A stretch of DNA of 64,000 nucleotides from Paroedura picta (taxonomy: Eukaryota; Chordata; Lepidosauria; Squamata; Gekkonidae): positions 167,365,824 through 167,429,823 of the forward strand of contig NC_135370.1 of NCBI RefSeq assembly GCF_049243985.1, written 5' to 3'. Of this stretch, positions 28,701 through 36,728 are shown in pieces. A program made the position numbers and the translations under genes. Positions within the stretch are counted from its first letter, which is position 1; each line of letters begins with the position of its first letter. Below the pieces are notes generated by a model. It saw only the letters and a program-made list of their open reading frames with translations, was not told where the DNA came from and made no database searches.

Positions 28701-30954
28701 GGCCGCTAAAGCTAAAGTGGCCGATTAGCTTGCGGCTCGGCAAGCTTCTCTTCCCTCCCCTCCCGAAATAAGAAACTTGCCGGGCCGCAAGGTAATCGGC
28801 CACTTTGGCGGCCAATTTGTTCGCGGCCTGGCGAGCTTCTCGCTTCGGGGGGGGGAGAAGGAGCCGCGGCTCGGCACCGGGTTGCAGCCCGCGGGTTGGG
28901 GACCACTGCTGCAGAGGACATCGGAGGAGATGTATATTTAGCATAGATAGGAACATCCTGATGGTTTTCAAATCATCTATTCCTATTTATGATTGGCTCA
29001 GTTGGAGACTTCCTGCTCCTCTGAGCACACTTCCTCCCTTCTTGCCTCCAAAACAGCAGCTGTTGAAGAATGACTGCAGACAACAGCTCACAGTTAGTTA
29101 GATTTCTTATCTCCTCTTTCTATACATAGTTGTTTCTCTTCATAAATAAAAACTGTTTTATTCTTTAAGCAGCCTGGTGCTTTACTTTCTCTGCATATTT
29201 GAAATCTGACAAGAATGGGCACCAGGGCACCCAACAATACCTTTTATGGATGCCCACCAGGTATTTTGAGAAAGTGGGTGGGACTCTTACCCAGCAGGGC
29301 TTCTGGTGAGCCACTGAACATCTGATCAGCTATCCAGATTACAGTAAGCGTACCACGGTGTTTGTTTCATTCTTTCTCATCCTTCTTAACTAAGGTGACC
29401 AAATTGTCCCACTTTTGGAGGGACATCTGGGGGTACCTGGCAAATTGTACTTATGTTGAAATTTAAAAACATATATTGCAATACTATTTTTTGTTGCTCC
29501 ATATAGACCAGATTTTAAATCAAGAACCCCCCCGGTCAATGGTGTCCCACTTTACCAATGTTAAAATCTGGTCACCTTATTCTTAACTAGTGTACTTTTA
29601 GTTACTCCTCTTCCGCCCTGCACTTGGGCTTCCCGGGCTGGCTCCACCCCCCACAGCAGCCATTTTGTGGCTGGGCCACCAGCCTGTTCCAGAATTGTTC
29701 CCACAGGCTCAAAAAGAGCAGGGGCCCATGCTGTAGCAAGAGGCCTCCTGACCTGGTATTGTCCCTCTGATTAAAAGAAGCTGCCCCCAATGATTAGTTT
29801 TGGGGCTGAGCAAAGAACTTGGAGCATATTTATTTCCATGTTATTGTCTGTACAAAGGAGCATCGAAAAAAAGACTCTTACCCACTACTCCACGCTACCT
29901 CTCGCTACTTCATTTATGTCCCACCCACTTGAGGACCCAAAGCATCTTACAGAGGTCTCCCCTCCTTTTTATCCTCACAACACTTCTATGAGGCAGCCTA
30001 GGCAAAGGTTCTGAGAATGTATTTAGCCCAAGGTTACCCATGGCAGAATGGGGACTCCCAGGCCTATTGTTTTTAAATTATTCTCTTGACTGTTTTGTTT
30101 TTACTTAAGTGTTTTTCCAGTGTGATGGCGTAGTTAGGAGAGCAGACTTCTAATCTGGCAAACTGGGTTTGATTCCCTGCTCCTCCCCCACCTGCAGCCA
30201 GCTGGGTGACCTTGGGCTCGCCACAGCACTGGTAAAGCTGTTCTGACCGGGCAGTGATATCAGGGCTCTCTCAGCCTCACCCACCCCACGGGGTGTCTGT
30301 TGTGGGGAGAGGAACAGGAAGGCAAATGAAAGCCGCTTTAAGGCTCCTTCGGGTAGAGAAAAGCGGCATATAAGAACTAACTCTTCTTCTTCTTCAGTAA
30401 TCTCAGGGCTCTCTCAGCCTCACCCACCTCACAGGGTGTCTGTTGTGGGGAGAGGAAAGGGAAGGCGACTGTAAGCTGCTTTGAGACTCCTTCGGGTAGG
30501 GAAAAGCAGCATATAAGAACCAACTTCTTTTCTTCTTCTATGGTGACTGTGGTATATTTTACATCTTTTCTTGCTTCTGCTGCTTTTCTTGCTCAGTTGA
30601 CTATGGTTAATTTCTGTTGTTTTTTTCTGAATCTACCTAATTAAAAAAAAATTATTTGAAGAGAGCCATCCAACCAGCTACTTGCCCTCCCTCCCAGGAT
30701 TGTTGTGAAGAGAAAATGAGAGAAAGAGCTACCTATACCACCCAAAGCTCCTTGGTGCATTATTATGAAACTGGAGAGAAACAATGCAAACTCATTTAGA
30801 GCCACTCTTTAAACTGAGAGAAAACTATGACCACTGCCTGCTGAGGAGAGTCGCCTCCCTCATACCTGCCATGGGCTTCCCACATTGGCTTTTCTTCCTT
30901 CTGCGTTTCCTTGGCTCCATAGGTACCACTTCTGCTCCCTCAGTCTCCACAGCT
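22790..30954 (-). CDS. Unrecognised gene, copy A of a tandem pair (multi-exon, partial model)
   Basis: I do not recognise this gene. Reading the minus strand, exon candidates lie at 30954-30866, 28188-28121, 27457-27393, 26204-26154 and 23473-22931, followed by an ATTAAA near 22790-22795. The first join has matching phases. The last exon is an acidic, then basic, low-complexity-free sequence of about 180 codons ending in GEKLRKKLRAT. The first exon carries the basic run PRKRRRKKSQ, which suggests nuclear location. No enzyme motif, signal peptide or membrane segment is visible. The same exon order recurs in copy B at 36770-45272, and selection on both would explain the preserved frames. The junction between the third and fourth exons is not resolved, the 5' end was not found, and transcription is not shown. 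It sits between DYNC1H1 and HSP90AA1, where mammals have no gene that I know of. Confidence 0.5.
22931..23473 (-). CDS. Copy A, last coding exon
   Basis: The acceptor is TTGCCTTAG, then an open frame of 181 codons: 180 residues from FLDPYDGDYEEASGTSDC to AGEKLRKKLRAT, and a TGA at 22931-22933. It is acidic and Ser/Thr-rich at first, with a basic tail that includes SDKRAREDPVAKRKQ. The segment DSLADVCP...EGLTVEKDFPTEQQEF lines up with NSLND...AELEANLPSEEQKSF of copy B. No domain is recognised. Confidence 0.6.
   Translation of the reverse strand, partial: FLDPYDGDYEEASGTSDCSLDSLADVCPRRGIFRRPPIPEGLTVEKDFPTEQQEFLLASPYRGVPATVPHETDGMKLRDNLMLTETTTEDEGKGLPSRLPWEAEPCETVLHLTTEPSWFMQHNPSQCSRFSENAAVASVLQPTVRMSDKRAREDPVAKRKQGQPALECAGEKLRKKLRAT
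23611..24135 (-). mobile_element. LTR-like fragment
   Basis: An LTR-like fossil on the minus strand, matching the plus-strand copy at 28470-29217. It has an AATAAA-type signal region and a CA terminus after a TCTGCATATT segment. The family was not determined and no internal coding region is seen beside it. Confidence 0.4.
24270..24375 (+). mobile_element. L2-type LINE 3' fragment
   Basis: CTGGTGGAATGAGCTGCC and the following segment match the LINE piece at 11935. Confidence 0.4.
24958..25126 (-). mobile_element. Sauria-type SINE, 3' half
   Basis: On the minus strand it ends in a TTCTTC run after GCGGCATATAAGAACCAAC. It is truncated at the tRNA side. Similar 45-bp sequences (TCCAATACAGATATCTGCAT) flank it at 24768 and 25127. 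Confidence 0.7.
26154..26204 (-). CDS. Copy A, 51-nt exon
   Basis: The acceptor is GTAGCAG and the donor GAG/GTAATG. It encodes KCRVESSTDSESDANTE in phase 0 at both ends. Copy B has an exon of identical length, KCTVESVARPASDTNLK, with the same splice contexts. Confidence 0.6.
26825..27320 (-). repeat. GTTGCCAAC-type interspersed repeat
   Basis: Modules such as TGTTGCCAACTTTGGCCTG and CCTGGAAACTGGCATCCC recur at about 27955-28036, 31053-31265, 34060-34270, 35895-36085, 61085-61325, 61400-61590 and 62685-62900. The family is not identified. Confidence 0.45.
27393..27457 (-). CDS. Copy A, candidate helical exon
   Basis: Minus-strand sequence encodes QKHAPSSDMNLIEILFAT followed by ILHW, with a possible acceptor at TTCTTCAG and donor TTG/GTATCC. 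The frame stays open further upstream to about 27520 (residues GTTEKILHEIGQEILQQ), so the exon could start earlier. IEILFATILHW resembles DDILSTFCHF of copy B. The downstream phase does not match the next exon, so the boundaries are uncertain. Confidence 0.35.
27755..27869. mobile_element. Palindromic hAT MITE, copy 2 (diverged)
   Basis: The ends are CAGAGATGGTCAAACTGTGG and CGCAGTTTGACTATCCCTG. Flanks CATTAAAC and CCTTAAAG are partly alike. Confidence 0.7.
28121..28188 (-). CDS. Copy A, exon with QLAHKYM end
   Basis: The acceptor is CCACAATAG and the donor ATG/GTAAAA. In frame it reads SRESVNPGKSSADITQLA then HKYM. Its 5' phase matches the 3' phase of the exon at 30866-30954. The end resembles EGLRHRFM of copy B, which is followed by the same ATG/GTAA donor. 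Confidence 0.5.
28470..29217 (+). mobile_element. LTR-like fragment interrupted by a hAT element
   Basis: This LTR-like fossil matches 23611-24135 in inverse orientation. It includes an AATAAA region near 29147 and ends near TTGAAATCTGACA. The hAT element at 28525-28908 was inserted later. Confidence 0.42.
28525..28908 (+). mobile_element. hAT-type element (CAGCGGTCCGCAAGC start, GGGACCACTG end), copy 2
   Basis: Perfect 8-bp duplications CTGCAGAG lie at 28517-28524 and 28909-28916. The inside is very GC- and CpG-rich and produces long false frames on both strands. Confidence 0.85.
29391..29579. mobile_element. Short hAT-like element (TAAGGTGACC ends)
   Basis: It starts TAAGGTGACCAAATTGTCCC and ends AAAATCTGGTCACCTTA. 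Perfect 8-bp duplications TTCTTAAC lie at 29383-29390 and 29580-29587. Confidence 0.82.
30117..30540 (+). mobile_element. Sauria-type SINE with duplicated 3' half
   Basis: A full unit to the TTCTTCTTC run at about 30394 is followed by CAGTAATCTCAGGGCTCTC and a second 3' half. The same junction occurs at 38180. Confidence 0.8.
30866..30954 (-). CDS. Copy A, candidate upstream exon with a basic cluster
   Basis: The acceptor is CAACTGCAG and the donor GGCAG/GTATGA. It encodes AVETEGAEVVPMEPRKRR followed by RKKSQCGKPMA. It ends one base into a codon, which is exactly what the exon at 28121-28188 needs. The internal ATG could serve as a start. Assignment to this gene rests on strand, phase and position only. 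Confidence 0.4.
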
Positions 30955-31052
30955 CTGCAGTTGCAAGGAAGTAACTTCTCCCCTTAATGCTTTTTTACCT
31001 CAAGTACTTGCACCTGAGCTCCTGTGGAGACTTCTCCAGGCTTCCAAATGCA

Positions 31053-31265
31053 AAAGGGTTGCCAACCTCTAGGTGAGGCCTGGAGCTCTCCCGGAACTAC
31101 AATTGATCTCCAGACTGTTTATCATTATTCATCTCAAACATTTATCCTACTTTTCTCAGAGGAAATACCTGCTTTAGAAGGTAGACTGAATGGCATTATA
31201 GCCTACCGTGTTCCCTCCCTAAACCCCACCCTCACATCTCCTGTTGTTTCCAAATGGTCACCGCT
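31053..31265 (+). repeat. GTTGCCAAC-type interspersed repeat
   Basis: GGTTGCCAACCTCTAGGTGA and CCCGGAACTACAATTGATC match the family described at 26825. Confidence 0.5.
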
Positions 31266-31613
31266 TTAATGTCAGGCTCTGTTTAAGGAGGTGAAAAGGA
31301 GAGGAGCCGCTTATGAGAGGTTCCTAATTCTTTGTTTCTCAAAATAACTATTAAGGTTTGCATTAGGCCCTCTGCCTTTGTGGGGAGAGGGCTAAACTCC
31401 TATAATACATAAATAAACATTATTTTTATTTTCCACCTTTGCTATGGGGCTCGGGGCAGTTAACAATACAATAATATAACATCTAACAGTAAAAACAGTT
31501 ATCCCCATGTCCCCAAACAAATTAACAATCAGATGTATATTTAACAGCTGTCATGAGAGGCAGAAATCCCACTGGAATACTTGTTTGCAGCAGGCTGGAA
31601 ATAAAAAAACACA

Positions 31614-31755
31614 ATGTCCTGCCCCTTTAAATGCCTCTTGGATTTCCTGTCCCTCGGCTCTGTCCTCAGCCGAAAGGCAGACTGCAACCAAGAAATCGGA
31701 AGAAGACAGAGATGGAGAAAGGCAGCCATGGAGGAGCTGGAAAAGATTCTGAAGG
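31614..31755 (+). other. Exon-like plus-strand segment
   Basis: An ATG in strong context (GCAGCCATGG) at 31728 opens MEELEKILK, followed directly by G/GTAAGG. It may be a first exon or chance, and no partner exon was found. Confidence 0.2.
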
Positions 31756-32272
31756 GTAAGGACTGGCAACCTGGGTCAAGTTATTTCATGCTGAAGTATT
31801 CCCCGTTACTGTGTAGGGGAGTGACCATTGGTCAACCAAGAAAAGTGACAGGAAAAAAGTTGACTCCTTTGAAATGTGGTGGTGGAGGAGAGTTCTGTGG
31901 CTATTGTGGACCACCGAGAAAAGAAATAAGCAGGTTCTAGACCAAACCAAGCCTGAACTCTCCATAGAAGTTAGCATGACTACACTGAGGCACTCACGCC
32001 ACGGGGTTTTAATTCTGAATTGTACGTGTCACTTTATTGTTCGATGTTATATTTATGAATTGTTGTGAGCCACCCTGAGCCCCCAAGGGAAAAATAAAAT
32101 AAAAACAATAGCCCCTCCCCTCCCCAAACGACACTCCCATATTTTTTCCTGGAATTCGCAACCCTTGCAGATTTCCCTCTGGAAGAAAAGAAATGAAGTG
32201 GGTATTTCTCCTAGCTCATTAAATTCTGTTCTGTGGTCCTCTCTGCACTTTGTCTATTCCAGTTCTCCAGAC

Positions 32273-32398
32273 CAGGGGTAGTCAAACTGCGGCCCTCCAG
32301 ATGTCCATGGACTACAATTCCCAGGAGCCCTTGCCAGCATTCGCTCATGGGAATTGTAGTCCATGAACATCTGGAGGGCCACAGGTTGACTACCCCTG
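32273..32398. mobile_element. Palindromic hAT MITE, copy 3
   Basis: CAGGGGTAGTCAAACTGCGG meets its inverse ending GGTTGACTACCCCTG. No clear target duplication remains. Confidence 0.78.
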
Positions 32399-32794
32399 CC
32401 CTAAAAGACATTTCCCTGCAATGCCCCTCCCCCATGTTCTCCTCCCCACACCCTTTCTCCACCCAGGTGTCCCTCCTCTTCACCTTTCTCTCTCTCCTTC
32501 CTCTGCTACCTGCCTAGCCTGGCCCAGCTTCAACCGGCTGTTCTGCTATATTCACCCTCCACCCCCTCCTCCAAAACCAGAGGCAATGGCCGTCAGGAGA
32601 AAAGGTGGGGCCACCCACAGTGGGTTCTCACCCTCCCTTCTCCTGGGGAGGGCTGTCCCCGTGGGAAAGGAAACCACCCAGTGGCTGAGAGGTGTGCCTC
32701 TGAGAGGTGATTTTAATTCCTGAAACACGTCTAAGTCATCGTTCTATACGCTCTGGAGAACATGGGTGCCGCTTGCACTCGAAAGCTCACGCCC

Positions 32795-32890
32795 TGAATA
32801 AATCTTTGTTGGTCTTAAAGGTGCTACTGGACTCTGATTTTATTGGGCTACTTCAGACCCACACGGCGACCCATTTGAATCTCTCCCGCC
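32795..32890 (+). repeat. LINE/SINE 3' tail repeat
   Basis: TTGTTGGTCTTAAAGGTGC, ACTGGACTCTGATTTT and CAGACCCACACGGCGACCC match the family at 14355. Confidence 0.6.
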
Positions 32891-33278
32891 TCTGTTGACG
32901 TCTAATCAGATGTCTTCTTGTGGCTGGTTCGGCTGGAGCTCTTAAAAAAGCAACCCAAAACATTGAAAAATCCGCTGGCCCACAACAGATCCAATCAGTC
33001 CTTGAAAGTGGGGGGGGAATGCGAGGACCAATTTTTTTTCATTTTGGCTACCACTACAAAAAATGGAAGACAGCTTTAGAAGCAACAGGGCCTGTTGAAG
33101 CTGAGCCAGTTTTTTTACAGGAGCCCCCACCTTGATACACCATAATTTTCAGTAGCCCTTGTTTACAATTTTATGTATGCAATATCGGAGAATATTGTTT
33201 TATCCGTATATGTATCATATTGTTTTTAATTATGTTTTGTAATGGACTTTGGCTGCATACAATAAATGTTATCGTATC

Positions 33279-33542
33279 GTGTAGTGGTTAGGAGTGCGGA
33301 CTTCTAATGTGGCAAACTGTGTTCGATTCTGCACTCCCCAACATGCAACCAGCTGGGTGACCTTGGGCTGACCACAGCACTGATAAAGCTGTTCTGACTG
33401 AGCAGGAATATCAGGGCTCTCTCAGCCTCACCTCCCTCACAGGGTGTCTGTTGGGGGGAGAGGAAAGAGAAGGCAAATGTCAGCCACTTTGAGACTCCTT
33501 TGGGTAGAGAAAAGCGGCATATAATAAGCAACTCTTCTTCTT
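33279..33542 (+). mobile_element. Sauria-type SINE
   Basis: The head GTAGTGGTTAGGAGTGCGG, the body to GCGGCATATAATAAGC and a TTCTTCTTC tail are complete. Confidence 0.8.
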
Positions 33543-33559
33543 CAATGTTGAACCACGCC

Positions 33560-33972
33560 TCATAGAATCATAGAGTTGGAAGGGCCATACAGGCCATCTA
33601 GTCCAACCCCCTGCTTAACGCAGGATCAGCCCTAACCATCCTAAAACATCCAAGAAAAGTGTGTATCCAGCCTTTGCTTGAAGACTGCCAGTGAGGGGGA
33701 GTTCACCACCTCCTTAGGCAGCCTATTTCACTGCTGAATTACTCTGACTGTGAATTTTTTTTCCTGATATCTAGCCTATATCGTTGTTCTTGAAGTTTAA
33801 ACCCATTACTGCGTGTCCTCTCCTCTGCAGCCAACAGAAACAGCATCCTGCCCTCCTCCACGTGACAACCTTTCAAATACTTAAAGAGGGCTATCATGTC
33901 CCATCTCAACCTCCTTTTCTCCAGGCTGAACATTCCCAAGTCCCTCAACCTATCTTCATAGGGCTTGGTCCC
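33560..33972 (-). mobile_element. CR1 LINE 3' fragment
   Basis: It starts TCATAGAATCATAGAGTTGG and continues through the long inverse CR1 3' region to CTCAACCTATCTTCATAGGG. Confidence 0.8.
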
Positions 33973-34059
33973 TTGGCTCACCAAAAAAATGTACAGTACT
34001 TTGCTGTCTGCTATTATTGTCTCAATAGGGCAAGGATTCCCAGAGTAATGACTTGAGTA

Positions 34060-34270
34060 GAGTTACCAGTATATGTTGGGAAATTCCCAGAGGCTTGGGG
34101 GATGGAGCCTAGGATGGAGCCTAGGGAGGGGAGACGCCTCAGTGGAGTAGCATCATACATGAACCTGCCTTCTAGTGCAGCCATCTTCTCCAGACTGATC
34201 TCCATAGCCTGGACATCTGCTCACAATTCCAGCAGATCTACAGGACCCACCTGGAGATTGACAAGGGTGT
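34060..34270 (-). repeat. GTTGCCAAC-type interspersed repeat
   Basis: GGGAAATTCCCAGAGGCTTG and ACCTGGAGATTGACAAGGG match the family at 26825. Confidence 0.45.
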
Positions 34271-34704
34271 CATGGTACCTGCTTGCTTTCTCCCCACTGT
34301 TTCCCTTCCCTAAAGCTGTGAGCCATTCCTGAGCTTATTTCACTGGAATAGCACAACAAAAATTGAGTCCAATAGCACCTTTAAGGCCAGCAAAGATTTA
34401 TTCAAGGCGTGAACTTTCGACGGCAGGCACTGGAATAGGTGTTTCTGAAGAGCCCTCAAGTGAAGGTGTCGCCTCTGCAAGGAGCAGCCATGGGGAAACT
34501 TCCCCCCTCCTGTGAGGAATTCACGATCAGCAACCTTTTCCCCGCTCCGGTCCCAGGGTCCATCCCAAGGAATTTCCCAGCTCCGATTGGCAACTCAAGT
34601 GAGCCATCCCATGAGTAGACTCCCAACTCCCTTGTTAGCCATTTTGTTGTGGCATCCAATCCATGTTATTGAAATTCAAAACGTGCCTACTGGTTCAAAT
34701 TGTT

Positions 34705-34765
34705 GTTAGAGTTTGAATATGCAGAGAAGTCGCATTGCTCACCTTCTTCACAGAGGGCAGCAGAA
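34705..34765 (-). mobile_element. Small LTR-like fragment
   Basis: GAGTTTGAATATGCAGAG matches the terminus of the LTR-like pieces at 23611 and 29217. It is a fossil remnant only. Confidence 0.3.
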
Positions 34766-34911
34766 AATACAGAGTACAGTGAGGCAGACAGGTTTATCAT
34801 TCCCATTTTATTTGCGCTACAAGGCTGAGGTTGAAGCTTGTGTAACCCCCAACTTGGGATTGAAGGGGTGAAAGGGTGCAGAATGTGTGGAAAGCAGAAG
34901 AGAGAAGCACA

Positions 34912-35222
34912 GAATCATAGAATCATAGAGTTGGAAGGGGCCATACAGGCCATCTAGTCCAACCCCCTGCTCTACGCAGGATCAGCCCAAAGCATCCTAA
35001 AGCATCCAAGAAAAGTGTGTATCCAACCTTTGCTTGAAGACTGCCAGTGAGGGGGCGCTCACCACCTCCTTAGGCAGCCTATTCCACTGCTGAACTACTC
35101 TGACTGTGAAAAATCTATTCCTGATATCTAGCCTATATCGTTGTACTTGAAGTTTAAACCCATTACTGCATGTCCTCTCCTCTGCAGCCAGCAGAAACAG
35201 CATCCTGCCCTCCTCCAAGCAT
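34912..35222 (-). mobile_element. CR1 LINE 3' fragment
   Basis: It is the same inverse CR1 segment as at 33560 and highly similar to it. Confidence 0.8.
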
Positions 35223-35406
35223 GAGTGTCTTAATCAGAGGCTCAGCCCCTGGCTTAAGGTCACTATGATTTATGTATGGAAAGGGAGACTTCTGCTCTAA
35301 ACTGGGAATTGTAGAATTATTGTTACAGGCCAGGAGATTGAAGGGATGAGGGGCACTCTTTCACAAAAGACACCAACCTTGCACTGGTTCATCTTTTTAT
35401 CATGGT

Positions 35407-35736
35407 CAGGCTTTTGTGAAACCCTGGGGTTTCTTGACAGCCCCGGAAGGATTTCCCAAATGAATGGGAATTAACTTTGTATATATTTTTAAATTTTGTT
35501 AAATATTAATCAAGTGATATGACCATATATGATCATGATGGTCCGTTTCCTCCCTCCCAGAATGGCCAATGATGGACCTGGAGTGGGTGGGAAGGGGAGG
35601 GGAGGGGCCCTGAGTGGGTATGTTCACAGCTCTGCTTCCCAACCCTATTCTGCATGATCGCGCCACTTCTGGGGTTTCTTGAAGCCTGACGAATGTTTCA
35701 GGGGGTTCTCAATGGTGAAAAAGTTGAGAAAGGTTG
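35407..35736 (+). mobile_element. hAT-type element (family of 21837), copy 2
   Basis: GTGAAACCCTGGGGTTTC and GTTGAGAAAGGTTG match the copy at 21837-22110. The left end is worn. Confidence 0.55.
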
Positions 35737-35894
35737 GTCTAGGTTCACCATCATATTTGTTGCTACTGCTGCTTCTGGTACCAACCCCCTCCTCCTCCCC
35801 CCCCCCCCATATTCTTTAACCCAGAATTCCAGAGTGGGGTTAGGAAATGATTGCTCCGACCTTCTTGTGGCTTTGGACAATCATCATATAGCCT

Positions 35895-36085
35895 GGGGTT
35901 GCCAGCTTTGGCTTGGGATATACCTGGGGATGTTGGGGGTGGGGTTTCAGGAGGGGAGGGACTTTAAAGCACTATTAACCTATAGAGTTCACTGTCCAAC
36001 GTGGCCATTTTCTCCCTATCGCCTGGAAATCAGTTGTAATAGTGGGAGATCTCCAGCCCTACCTGGAAGTTGGCATCCCTAAGAG
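35895..36085 (-). repeat. GTTGCCAAC-type interspersed repeat
   Basis: GGGTTGCCAGCTTTGGCTTG and CCTGGAAGTTGGCATCCC match the family at 26825. Confidence 0.45.
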
Positions 36086-36123
36086 AGCCATATCTGAGTG
36101 GGTACATGGCACTGTCATGAACT

Positions 36124-36240
36124 TTCATAGAGTTGGAAGGGAGCTCCTGGGTCATCTAGTCCAACCCCCTGCACTATGCAGGACACTCACAACCCTATCG
36201 CTCATCTACTGTCGCCTGCCACCCTCTTGAATCTTTGAAC
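36124..36240 (-). mobile_element. CR1 LINE 3' fragment
   Basis: TCATAGAGTTGGAAGGGAGC and CATCTAGTCCAACCCCCTGC are inverse CR1. Confidence 0.75.
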
Positions 36241-36722
36241 AGACCCTGCCCCCACGGCCTGAGTGAAGACCTCTTGGGTGTTGGGTCCAATCTGCCTTTG
36301 GAAGGCAAAGGTATCTTGAACAGTTGCTGTTCACCAACCTAGTCCTTTGGAGTTTTCTGGACCTCACAGAAAGGCTAATGGAGGCTTGGCTCCTGTGAAC
36401 AATTTCCTTGTGTGCTAGGCACAGTGGGACACACTTTCTCTCCCACAAAATCTTACATTTGTGCAAGATCGGTAGATTTCAAAGGACCTTTGTGAAGCTC
36501 CACTGCATAAAAGGCACATGGAAATCATTCATAAGATCCAAACCAGGGCCAGCTGGGCGACCTCCATGGAAACAGCTTAGAAAGAGTCCTTCATCATGCT
36601 AGTTAAGCGGAAAGGAAAGAAGGAAGGTTTGTATCCGACTGGTCTGCTCAGCCTCTGAAAACCTTCTTTTCATTCAAAGGAAGGGAAAGGAGAAATGTCT
36701 TCACCCAACGCACCTACTGTGA

Positions 36723-36728
36723 TTTATT
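36723..36728 (-). terminator. Poly(A) signal of copy B
   Basis: AATAAA on the minus strand lies 42 nt after the stop and is followed by A/C-rich and then G-rich sequence. Confidence 0.5.

Noticed and set aside
28189-28971. A 260-codon minus-strand frame
   Set aside because: Most of it lies in the CpG-rich hAT copy at 28525-28908, and the frame follows from composition.
32920-33135. A 71-codon plus-strand frame (MAGSAGALKKATQNIEKSAG)
   Set aside because: No known domain, no splice support, and repeats on both sides. Most likely chance or an unplaced repeat.
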